Origin: JAZDOT01 sp043798355
Lineage (GTDB): Bacteria; Patescibacteriota; Gracilibacteria; Peribacterales; Peribacteraceae
DNA length: 48,646 nt
Assembly: GCA_043798355.1 (NCBI GenBank)
Contig: JAZDOT010000009.1
Span: forward strand, 1-48,646
Reading direction: 5' to 3'
Of this stretch, positions 1 through 6,868 are shown in pieces. The stretch's first letter is position 1; each line of letters begins with the position of its first letter. The notes beneath the pieces are model-generated. The model saw nothing but the letters and a program-made list of their open reading frames with translations. It ran no database searches and was not told where the DNA came from. A program made the translations under genes and the position numbers.

Positions 1-59
1 GGTTCCTTCTTATCAAGGAATCCCAGATCAATATCAAGATGCTTTTTTGATTCTTTCAT
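1..59 (-). CDS. 5' end of an unidentified gene, cut by the window edge
   Basis: An ATG on the minus strand at 59-57 opens a frame that stays open to the window edge, giving about 19 residues starting MKESKKHLDIDLG. It begins 3 nt after the stop of the J-like gene, so it is very likely the fourth gene of the Hsp70 operon. The visible part is charged and has no signal peptide. It is too short to identify. Confidence 0.5.
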   Translation of the reverse strand, partial: MKESKKHLDIDLGFLDKKE

Positions 60-62
60 AAA

Positions 63-1709
63 TTATTTAGCTCGCCTGTTATAGCAAGCTTGAAATAGAG
101 TTGGTAAAACAACTGCATTGGGAGTCGACATCGGAATCGAAGTAAAATTGCTACTTTTTCCGTCCTTATCTTCCCACAAAATCACCGATCCTTGATGTAA
201 TTCTGGAATGTAAATCGTGTCTGTCCAATATACCGTCAGTTTTTCGCTTTTCCCGAAAAATTTAGATTTCATTCTCGAATAACCAAGTTTCGTGATTTCG
301 ACTTCACCAATTTTAATTGATTCTCCACGATCATAAATTTGGTCAATGAGCCTTTTTACAATAAGCGGTTCAATCAAATTAGATGCTAAGCCTGCCAGCT
401 TTGCCCAATTGTCCATTGCCTTACTTTCTTTACTGCTTGCGGAGAGATAAACCGAAATATCTCCTTGCTCGGAGTAAACCGACCACCTGTACTTATATGA
501 AGTTGAAACTGGTATGCCGTAGAGCCTTGTTGTAGTCGCGGTTGAATCGAAAGATATTCCTGTCGCATCCTTATAGAATATCTTTCTATTATTGTATTCA
601 ACGAAGCTGTTTTTAAAAACAATAGTGGCGTCTCGAAAAGTCCCTGGTATATTAATTGCGACTGAGTTTTCTGCGTCGTCCGATATATTTTTTTGTATTT
701 GATCAAGTTCGCTTTGAAGTTTACTTTTTAAGCTTTCAGTGCCAGAAAGTTTAATGGCTGCCTCGGCTAGTCCTTTGGACTTCTCTAGTTCGCTCAAATT
801 GTTATGTAAATCTATTGAAATGGATCGCAAAGCATTCGCCGCGCGATCTCGCATAATTTTTGTTTGGCTGTCATCGAAAAGTCCCAAGTCAATCAGCATA
901 TTTAATTCATCTTGTATTGTAGCAACAAGCTTTTGAATTTTTTCTGACTCTGCTTTATCAAATTTGCCATCCTTACTAACCTCCATTTTCTCCAACTCCT
1001 CAACGGCCTGATTGATTACTTTGTAGGCTGGCCCTAAAACACTCTTTTCTATCTTTTCACCTTTTGCAGAAAAGACCTTTTGAAACTCATTAACATAATC
1101 ACTATCTTTATGGATCTGGTGCAACTCTGTATACAAGTCGGACAGGTATTCGATCACATGCCTTTTGAAATCAGAAATAATTTCCTCACTGGCTGTTTGT
1201 TCATCGTGAAGTTTATAGATCTTAGAGAAGGAATTCCAAAACTTATCTGAATCAATAAGCTTCTTCCATGCAACCAAGGAACTCTTTAAATAGTCTTTGT
1301 TATTCTCAGAACATAGTATGAGACAAAAAAGAATAGCGAGATTTTTTTTATAAAAGAAAGCCTTTGTACTCTGACTGTCAGACGCGTGTTGCCAAATTAA
1401 AATGGCATTTGAATAATCTTTAAGTTTGAATAATCCAATAACCTGCTCATCAATACTGTCGGCTATCTGGAACCAAAAGAAATATTCTTTGATCCTTTTC
1501 TTAGGAGCTTGAAGTTTCTGGAGGGAATCCTTCACAGAATCCTCTGTCCGATAATCTTCGAAAGGACCTACATCCAGGTCATAATTTGGAATATCGTCGG
1601 CCTTGAGACGATTGATGACTTCCTTCGATCGTTTAAGAATGTCTTTCTCGCTGGCTGAGGTATCCAGTCCAAGGATGCGATACGCGTTGTTGTTGAGAGT
1701 AGATGACAT
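63..1709 (-). CDS. J-domain-like co-chaperone of an accessory Hsp70 (no HPD motif)
   Basis: 548 residues. Residues about 8-80 resemble a DnaJ J-domain: an NAYRILGLD start like the YxxLGL of helix I, an amphipathic lysine-rich helix II, then a third helix with LQKLQAPKKRIKEY. The HPD tripeptide between helices II and III, which normally triggers Hsp70 ATP hydrolysis, is absent; the loop reads KADDIPNYD. The middle (about 90-350) is helical and charged. The last 180 residues look like a compact beta domain (NRKIFYKDATGIS, then YRWSVYSEQGDISVYL) that could be PH-like. No signal peptide or membrane helix is visible. It starts 5 nt after the Hsp70 stop, in the same operon. By family knowledge J-proteins bring clients to Hsp70; without HPD it may bind or target without stimulating ATPase. 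The J-like call is from pattern only. Confidence 0.6.
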   Translation of the reverse strand: MSSTLNNNAYRILGLDTSASEKDILKRSKEVINRLKADDIPNYDLDVGPFEDYRTEDSVKDSLQKLQAPKKRIKEYFFWFQIADSIDEQVIGLFKLKDYSNAILIWQHASDSQSTKAFFYKKNLAILFCLILCSENNKDYLKSSLVAWKKLIDSDKFWNSFSKIYKLHDEQTASEEIISDFKRHVIEYLSDLYTELHQIHKDSDYVNEFQKVFSAKGEKIEKSVLGPAYKVINQAVEELEKMEVSKDGKFDKAESEKIQKLVATIQDELNMLIDLGLFDDSQTKIMRDRAANALRSISIDLHNNLSELEKSKGLAEAAIKLSGTESLKSKLQSELDQIQKNISDDAENSVAINIPGTFRDATIVFKNSFVEYNNRKIFYKDATGISFDSTATTTRLYGIPVSTSYKYRWSVYSEQGDISVYLSASSKESKAMDNWAKLAGLASNLIEPLIVKRLIDQIYDRGESIKIGEVEITKLGYSRMKSKFFGKSEKLTVYWTDTIYIPELHQGSVILWEDKDGKSSNFTSIPMSTPNAVVLPTLFQACYNRRAK

Positions 1710-1714
1710 ATGGT

Positions 1715-4228
1715 TTAGCGAGTTATGCCAGAAAGGCTATTCTTCATCGTTTGTTGCTCATCGGACGGAAGTAATAACAATAAATTATGGACGCAACGTT
1801 TTAGTTCTTCGACATCACCAAGCTCTATAGCGCGCTTTCCTTTTTCTTTGTAATACCCTGCCTCTTTTTCGTTAATGAATTGCATATTTCCATCAGCGAG
1901 CTGACGGAATTTGTATACCCATGTTGTGGGGTTTGAGAAAAGAGCCCGGCTTCCTAGCTCATTAATCTGCTCATTAACTCTAATTAAAAGAGATTTGTCT
2001 TCATCGGTAATAGCCTTTTCTCCTTCATCCTTCATTTTCGCAAGTTGCTCCTCGTGTTTTACCTTATCTTTATCATCACTTAATTCCGTAATAATCTTCT
2101 GAGTATTTTCGGTGCTTTCCTTAAATTCTTTGATCAATTGAGGTATCTCTTTTTCCTTTTCAAGTCGGTCAATAGCCATCTTTAAGTCTTTTAACTGCTT
2201 GCTTGCTTTGCGCTTTTCATCCTCATCGACATGTGCGCTTCGTAAGCTATTGGCAACTGAATTGATAGTGTTGTTCAGTTTGTTCTTTTCCTCGGAAGAG
2301 CAATTTTCAGAAACTGACTGGGCTCTTTCTGTTTGGGCTCTTAGGTCGTATTCAATTGTTTTCACCTCAACAGTCTCGTCTTGTGCAGTAGAACGAGCTT
2401 CGAGAGTAAGGTCGATTAAAGGAATGTAGGCGGCCACATGCACTTCACGAGATTCGTTCATTTCAACTGTCAATTCCAGAGGAGTCCCTTCTGGAAGATC
2501 ATGAGGCAAATCCTTTCCATTTATGCCAAGTTCGCAGAGATAAGTATTACGATCTGGGATTTCTGATTCCCCCTCAACAAGAGTGACATCCAATTTATTA
2601 TCTGCACCTTTTACCAACTTTCTGGAAGTTTTATAATCAGTTAGAACTCCTTTGATAGGCAGAATTGAGCCTTTATCAAACACCCTTTCGCAAACATTCG
2701 CCGCAATATTTCTAATGTGATCTTTTTTGAGAACTATGACGCTGACCGAATGAGGTAATGGTGCACCAGATACCGATAATCCGTGAGTGATTGTGAATGA
2801 ATCTGGGTCAACAGGGAGCGAGTTCCCTTGTTGGTCAAAAAGATAAATCCAATAGACGTTTGGCTTATTGAGTTCGACTGCAACAGTATCAAAGAACTTT
2901 CCACCCTTTAATTTTATTTTAGAGCCGTTATAGAAGCCGCTATCGGATTGAATTTGAATGTAGTACTCGTCCTCCGAATCTTTCAGCTCTTCTATAGCAC
3001 CACTGATGGTTTCCTCAGTTTCAGAAGTCAAAGATTCATAATTTAGGTTGATAGACTGCGTACCTTTCTTTAGCTTTTTAGCACCAATGTCTGTTAATTC
3101 CTTCGGAATTTTTTGACCAGTCCCAAATACGCAAGCACCCTTCGCAACGACCGTAAGAGGATCGACGGAAGCATCAGCTTTAATTTTTAAATCGTTTTCT
3201 ATCCTTTCCCGAACATAAGGAATCTGTGTAGGTCCACCTACCAGAACCACTTTTGCAACAGAACTACTTTTAATGCCAGCCTCTTTCAGAGTTTCCTTGG
3301 AGAGTTCAATAGTGCGATCAACCATTGGCTTAATGAGTTTCTCGAATTCTGTTCTAGAAAATTCAATGGTTAAGAATATTTCTTTGCCCTCATTATCATT
3401 ACCAATATTTTCTACAACGATTGAAACCTTGTTGTAATCCGAAAGTTCAATTTTGGCACTCTCGGCCATGAATTTTAATTGAGAGAAGACGCCATGATAT
3501 TTCCGGTTACCTCTATTAAAATTGTTAATTGAAAACTTCTCCAAAATTTTTGGGACGATTACCTTATCGACAATCTCTAAGTCGAAGTTTTTCCCACCGA
3601 GAAAATTATCACCATTATGCCCAAGAACTGAAAGCACCCTGTCTTTAGAAGCAATTAGAGCCACATCGAACGTCCCACCTCCAAAGTCATAAATAAGCCA
3701 GTTCTCATTCTTCGTATTGGTGAAGCCATAAGCCATAGCTGCCGCAATTGGCTCTTGAAGTAACACAACATGCTTAAATCCAGCCAGATTTCCAGCCCTC
3801 TTGGTTGCTTCTGACTGCAAGACAGAGAAAGCAGCTGGGACGGTAATCACTGCGGCAATGGTATTAAAATCTGGGTATTTTCTTAATATGTCTTCTTTGA
3901 GATTTTTCAGGATTTCTGCAGAAATCTCTTCGGGGTTCATCCCAATATTTGCCCTATCAAAATAGAAAGTTTCTGACGTACCCATTAGCCTTTTTACTTC
4001 TGGCTTGTAATTCTTAATCTCTTCTTCCGAAGCATCTCTATAAAAATTCTCGTAGGCCTTTTGGCCAACCAGTTTATTCTTTCCTTTGTCGAAACCAAAT
4101 ATTGATGGCGTGTACTCAACGCCTCCTGGCTTTTTAACAATTTCGATTGTGCCATTGTTGTTGATGGCGATAGATGAGTTGGTTGTACCAAGATCAATGC
4201 CAATTTGAATATTTTGCTGATTAGCCAT
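1715..4228 (-). CDS. Hsp70-family chaperone with long C-terminal extension
   Basis: 837 residues, against about 600-640 for ordinary DnaK. The ATPase domain is clear: phosphate-1 motif GIDLGTTNSS (residues 10-19), VITVPAAFSVLQ, LLQEPIAAAMAYGF, phosphate-2 motif YDFGGGTFDVA and adenosine motif VVLVGGPTQIPYVRERI. A recognisable substrate-binding beta domain follows (SINLNYESLTSETEET onward). The last roughly 200 residues are a charged coiled-coil-like region with a conserved-looking patch NPTTWVYKFRQL near the end; there is no EEVD-type tail. It lies 5 nt after the GrpE-like gene and 5 nt before the J-like gene, so all three are probably translated from one mRNA. This is not the housekeeping DnaK by context: the ordinary grpE is elsewhere in the window and this operon is AT-rich. 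Client and role are unknown. Confidence 0.93.
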   Translation of the reverse strand: MANQQNIQIGIDLGTTNSSIAINNNGTIEIVKKPGGVEYTPSIFGFDKGKNKLVGQKAYENFYRDASEEEIKNYKPEVKRLMGTSETFYFDRANIGMNPEEISAEILKNLKEDILRKYPDFNTIAAVITVPAAFSVLQSEATKRAGNLAGFKHVVLLQEPIAAAMAYGFTNTKNENWLIYDFGGGTFDVALIASKDRVLSVLGHNGDNFLGGKNFDLEIVDKVIVPKILEKFSINNFNRGNRKYHGVFSQLKFMAESAKIELSDYNKVSIVVENIGNDNEGKEIFLTIEFSRTEFEKLIKPMVDRTIELSKETLKEAGIKSSSVAKVVLVGGPTQIPYVRERIENDLKIKADASVDPLTVVAKGACVFGTGQKIPKELTDIGAKKLKKGTQSINLNYESLTSETEETISGAIEELKDSEDEYYIQIQSDSGFYNGSKIKLKGGKFFDTVAVELNKPNVYWIYLFDQQGNSLPVDPDSFTITHGLSVSGAPLPHSVSVIVLKKDHIRNIAANVCERVFDKGSILPIKGVLTDYKTSRKLVKGADNKLDVTLVEGESEIPDRNTYLCELGINGKDLPHDLPEGTPLELTVEMNESREVHVAAYIPLIDLTLEARSTAQDETVEVKTIEYDLRAQTERAQSVSENCSSEEKNKLNNTINSVANSLRSAHVDEDEKRKASKQLKDLKMAIDRLEKEKEIPQLIKEFKESTENTQKIITELSDDKDKVKHEEQLAKMKDEGEKAITDEDKSLLIRVNEQINELGSRALFSNPTTWVYKFRQLADGNMQFINEKEAGYYKEKGKRAIELGDVEELKRCVHNLLLLLPSDEQQTMKNSLSGITR

Positions 4229-4233
4229 AGCAA

Positions 4234-4770
4234 TTATTTGTTGGTAAGAAGAATGATCTTTGCCTTACGGACAACCTGACCTTTGCACAGAATCGTTGGT
4301 TCGACAGTCTCTTTAACAATAGCCTGCGAAAGCGAGGAATCTTTTTCAACAGAAAGTATTTCCAAATTAAGTCCCTCATTAAATTTCTGATTTTTGTAGT
4401 CGACAATTTCAACGTCATATTTTTCAAGATATCTCTTCAGCTTCTTTATAGAATTTCCCAAACCTTTCAGATGGTTTTCTGGAATGCTAGCCGCTGATTT
4501 AGAAATACGCTGTTCAATACGCCAAATTTCAACGGCAAGATCAATTAGTTCATTCACCCCAATTGATAACTCCATAAATTTCGGAGCTATAGCGAATTTA
4601 ATTTCTTCTCTAAGCCTTAGAAATAATTCCTCAAATTTATCGGTATGCTTATAAGCAACAACAAAATTTCTCAGAATATATATAATCACAATTAGACTAA
4701 CGAAGAGGGATGCGGCAAATATCGTATTACGTGAAGTAATTAATGAGATTATTGCATCCATATAATTCAT
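4234..4770 (-). CDS. Membrane-anchored GrpE-like nucleotide exchange factor
   Basis: 178 residues. An N-terminal hydrophobic segment (about residues 13-35, SLFVSLIVIIYILRNFVV) anchors it in the membrane. A long helix follows, then a C-terminal stretch resembling the GrpE beta domain: a KKLKRYLEKYDVEIVD helix, QKFNEGLNLE in the place of the GrpE FDPxxHEA signature, and ILCKGQVVRKAKIILL in the place of NGRVLRPAKVKV, which can be compared with the conventional GrpE at 28582-29199. It heads the Hsp70 operon, which supports an exchange-factor role. The true start may be the internal ATG at 4761: a TAGTAT hexamer ends 7 nt before it, as in other leaderless genes here. The GrpE assignment is by pattern plus context. 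Confidence 0.65.
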   Translation of the reverse strand: MNYMDAIISLITSRNTIFAASLFVSLIVIIYILRNFVVAYKHTDKFEELFLRLREEIKFAIAPKFMELSIGVNELIDLAVEIWRIEQRISKSAASIPENHLKGLGNSIKKLKRYLEKYDVEIVDYKNQKFNEGLNLEILSVEKDSSLSQAIVKETVEPTILCKGQVVRKAKIILLTNK

Positions 4771-4873
4771 ACTACCAACTTCAATTTGCTAATAACAGAC
4801 CATTTAACCTCTAAATTCGACTATATTCAGATAGATTTAAGGAATAGCATTCTTCCCAATTCTGCCCAAAACC

Positions 4874-5047
4874 ATGAATAAGTGGCTTCTATCACTGCTG
4901 ACTGGGGTTCTATTGGCTTTTGGGACAGCTGTTGTACTACCAAAAGCTATGGCACATCCCCTTCATTATTCAAACCCGAATATAACTCTGAATTATCAAG
5001 ATCTCCCTTTTCTCATGACTGCTTTAAGGTATCTATGTGCTACATAA
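4874..5047 (+). CDS. Small secreted protein (57 residues)
   Basis: A short frame encodes a textbook Sec signal peptide: MNKW, a hydrophobic core LLSLLTGVLLAFGTAVVL, then a cleavage-like AMA-HP. The mature part would be only about 30 residues with no recognised motif. No good ribosome site or -10 box lies at the usual distance. Its last 52 nt overlap the opposite-strand gene ending at 4996. It may be a small secreted peptide or the surviving 5' end of a broken gene. Confidence 0.4.
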   Translation: MNKWLLSLLTGVLLAFGTAVVLPKAMAHPLHYSNPNITLNYQDLPFLMTALRYLCAT

Positions 5048-5283
5048 ACTCCCATTACTGAAGACAAACCAAAACATAATATTATTACATGCCACTGCCT
5101 CCTACCCAGCACTAATGCCACTATCAACACACTCATATCCAGAACGATGTAGAGCCATTGATTACATAAAAAGTAGTAAGGTGCATCTTGCCTAAAGCCA
5201 TTCTTCAAGTTTCTGTACCAAAGACAAACTTTGTAATTAAGCAGACACCCAGCTGCCACAACGATAAATGTTACTATCTCCAT
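4996..5283 (-). CDS. Small multi-pass membrane protein
   Basis: About 95 residues with three hydrophobic segments (VTFIVVAAGCLL near the N-terminus, YIVLDMSVLIVALVLG in the middle, VIILCFGLSSVMGVYVA near the end) and a basic C-terminus KAVMRKGRS. I choose the ATG at 5283 over the one at 5292 because TATCAT (5291-5296) ends 7 nt upstream of it. No family recognised. It belongs to the AT-rich group of small envelope genes. Confidence 0.55.
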   Translation of the reverse strand: MEIVTFIVVAAGCLLNYKVCLWYRNLKNGFRQDAPYYFLCNQWLYIVLDMSVLIVALVLGRRQWHVIILCFGLSSVMGVYVAHRYLKAVMRKGRS

Positions 5284-5422
5284 AGGCAGCATGATATGCC
5301 TGTTTTAATATGAAACAATCTACAAGCGAAAACATGTTACTATGAATGATTGCATCATTCGCTTTCGACTTCAGCGAGCAAACAGCCTCTGAATGGAGGC
5401 GTTCCATCCTTGTGTAGAACGC

Positions 5423-5452
5423 TTTACATGGCTTCTTGACGAGGAGTAGCGT
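5423..5452 (+). promoter_or_regulatory. Promoter of the 5460 gene, leaderless type
   Basis: TTTACA at 5423-5428, 18-bp spacer, TAGCGT at 5447-5452. The ATG lies 7 nt beyond the -10 box, so the transcript should begin at or next to the start codon. A GAGGAG at 5441-5446 could instead serve a GTG at 5451. Confidence 0.5.
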
Positions 5453-5459
5453 GATTAGC

Positions 5460-5819
5460 ATGAAGAAAGTATGCCCATTAGCAGTAACACTAATTTCCGT
5501 AACATGCTTCTTGCTTTTACTTTTCGTTGGGCATCCGACAAGGGCAGATGCATTCTCTTTTAGCTTTGTAGAGCAAGAAAATTATGATAGTTACGATCAA
5601 GCGGGTTTATTCTCTGGACTCTGGCACGGATTAATCGCTCCTTACTCTCTGATTGTTAGGCTTTTTTCCCCTTTAAGTTCAAATTTATCAGTTGGAATGT
5701 ACGCGTTTGATAATACAGGTTGGTTTTATGACTTGGGTTTTCTGATAGGGATCGCTGCCTCTTGGACTCCCGTTGGTTGGATTGCAACAATCGTTGCATT
5801 TATTGCACTTTTACTTTGA
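5460..5819 (+). CDS. Conserved small membrane protein with WHG-AP-S motif
   Basis: 119 residues from the ATG at 5460. N-terminal signal-like segment (MKKVCPLAVTLISV, then a long hydrophobic run ending around TRADA), then a segment with SGLWHGLIAPYSLIVRLF and NTGWFYDLGFLIGI, and a hydrophobic C-terminus WIATIVAFIALLL. The WHG(L/I)xAPxS ... LF ... GWxYDxGFLxG pattern matches a widespread family of small uncharacterised membrane proteins I have seen in bacteria and archaea; its function is unknown to me. It stands alone and is transcribed opposite to its neighbours. Confidence 0.75.
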   Translation: MKKVCPLAVTLISVTCFLLLLFVGHPTRADAFSFSFVEQENYDSYDQAGLFSGLWHGLIAPYSLIVRLFSPLSSNLSVGMYAFDNTGWFYDLGFLIGIAASWTPVGWIATIVAFIALLL

Positions 5820-5837
5820 TACTTCGAAAACAATAAC

Positions 5838-6122
5838 TCATAACGTTTGATGCGCTGCGTTTGAAATCAATAAGAGGCTGACCAACAGCATAATCAGAAA
5901 GCCAATCGCCAGAAAAATTTTATCGCTCGGTCTCATATTCACAAAAACATTTTTGTACGAACGGTAGCTTTCTACCGACTTTTGTTCTGCTACTATTTTT
6001 CGTTCCTTGTTCCTCAAAACCATTTCCGATATCAGAAATGTAATAAGAAGAAATACGATTGGCAACAAAAGGATCACGACAGCAGCGAGAACAATACCAC
6101 CGGCAATTTGAAGTATTAGCAT
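5838..6122 (-). CDS. Small membrane protein, two transmembrane segments
   Basis: 94 residues: hydrophobic segment at 5-35 (IAGGIVLAAVVILLLPIVFL and on), a basic hydrophilic middle (RNKERKIVAEQKSVESYRSYK) and a second membrane segment near the end (IFLAIGFLIMLLVSLLLI). No family recognised. It converges with the 5460 gene, leaving an 18-nt gap. Confidence 0.55.
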   Translation of the reverse strand: MLILQIAGGIVLAAVVILLLPIVFLLITFLISEMVLRNKERKIVAEQKSVESYRSYKNVFVNMRPSDKIFLAIGFLIMLLVSLLLISNAAHQTL

Positions 6123-6219
6123 TGAACATCAATTTAATCATTGTTTAAACAACAACTCAAATCCTTCTAAGAGATAACAGAGCTCGCTTAGATTATCTTT
6201 GGACGCTACTTGGAAAGGA

Positions 6220-6225
6220 TATACT
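6220..6225 (+). promoter_or_regulatory. -10 box TATACT, 6 nt before the start codon
   Basis: TATACT followed by GCAAGC and the ATG at 6232. TTTGGA at about 6198-6203, 16 nt upstream, is a possible -35. The AAAGGA just upstream is 12 nt from the ATG, far for a Shine-Dalgarno site, so leaderless initiation is more likely. Confidence 0.55.
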
Positions 6226-6231
6226 GCAAGC

Positions 6232-6468
6232 ATGAAAAGTTTAGCACTCGTCTCATTGGCAATGCTCATCCTTGTCGGATGTGGGAGTGGCCGTAGCTAT
6301 ACGGATACTTCCAATGAAGAAGGTGGCAATGTAGGCAATCCATATTCTGAGGGCACAGGGCACTATGCTGGATACGAATGGGCAGAACGCACTGGTGGCG
6401 ACTGCAACGGCAATTCACAATCGTTTAATGATGGATGTGAGGAGTATTACAGGCAAATAGGACAGTAA
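6232..6468 (+). CDS. Small lipoprotein
   Basis: 78 residues. MKSLALVSLAMLILVGC ends in a lipobox (LVGC), so Cys17 should be lipid-modified after cleavage by signal peptidase II. The mature part is short, hydrophilic and Gly/Asn/Tyr-rich (NVGNPYSEGTGHYAGYEWAE) with two more cysteines (GDCNG, DGCEE) that could form a disulfide. No family recognised. The start is set by the TATACT box 6 nt upstream and by the signal peptide. Confidence 0.75.
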   Translation: MKSLALVSLAMLILVGCGSGRSYTDTSNEEGGNVGNPYSEGTGHYAGYEWAERTGGDCNGNSQSFNDGCEEYYRQIGQ

Positions 6469-6868
6469 ACCATAAGGAGGCAGGAAGGTCGTAAAAACAA
6501 CCAGACTAGGGAGCCAATCACGCCGAAACCGCCCAAGGAATCCGAATATCACGGATCGCCCTGTAGATCTTCGGTAGTTCAGTAAACAACCATAGTGCCC
6601 CACCATTCGACTCGCGTCCCCGCTACGCTCGGGACGCTCGCTCATGGTCGTCGCCCCTTCGGGGCTCCGGCCATTCTTCCTCGTAGCGCGAGTCGAATGA
6701 CTCTGAGCGACGAGCGCGCAGCGCGAGGAGTCGAAGAGCCCCCTCCTCCGCTCGGGTTCATGCAAGCCATAGAGTCTGCAGTTCAAGCATGCCCCGCACC
6801 GGAGCCCGAAGGGCGACTGGCGCTGGGGTCTGCGGTCGCCCACCAACCTTCAAGAACCAGAGCCACAC
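6469..6868. other. 400-bp non-coding stretch with palindromic repeats
   Basis: I see no convincing gene. The first 130 bp are unremarkable. From 6604 to 6745 the DNA is GC-rich and made of inverted repeats (listed separately). Open frames here on both strands are by-products of the GC-rich repeats and show no protein-like pattern. Confidence 0.6.
6604..6745. repeat. Palindromic intergenic repeat with adjoining repeat unit
   Basis: A perfect 13-bp inverted repeat, CATTCGACTCGCG at 6604-6616 and its complement at 6687-6699, encloses 70 nt. A second unit follows (about 6700-6742, CTCTGAGCGACGAGCG then CGCGAGGAGTCGAAG). Its reverse complement resembles the 39-nt block inside the broken tRNA at 32449-32519, and the right part of the first unit (CCATTCTTCCTCGTAGCGCG) resembles 37520-37540. 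These look like copies of one dispersed family. Confidence 0.6.
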
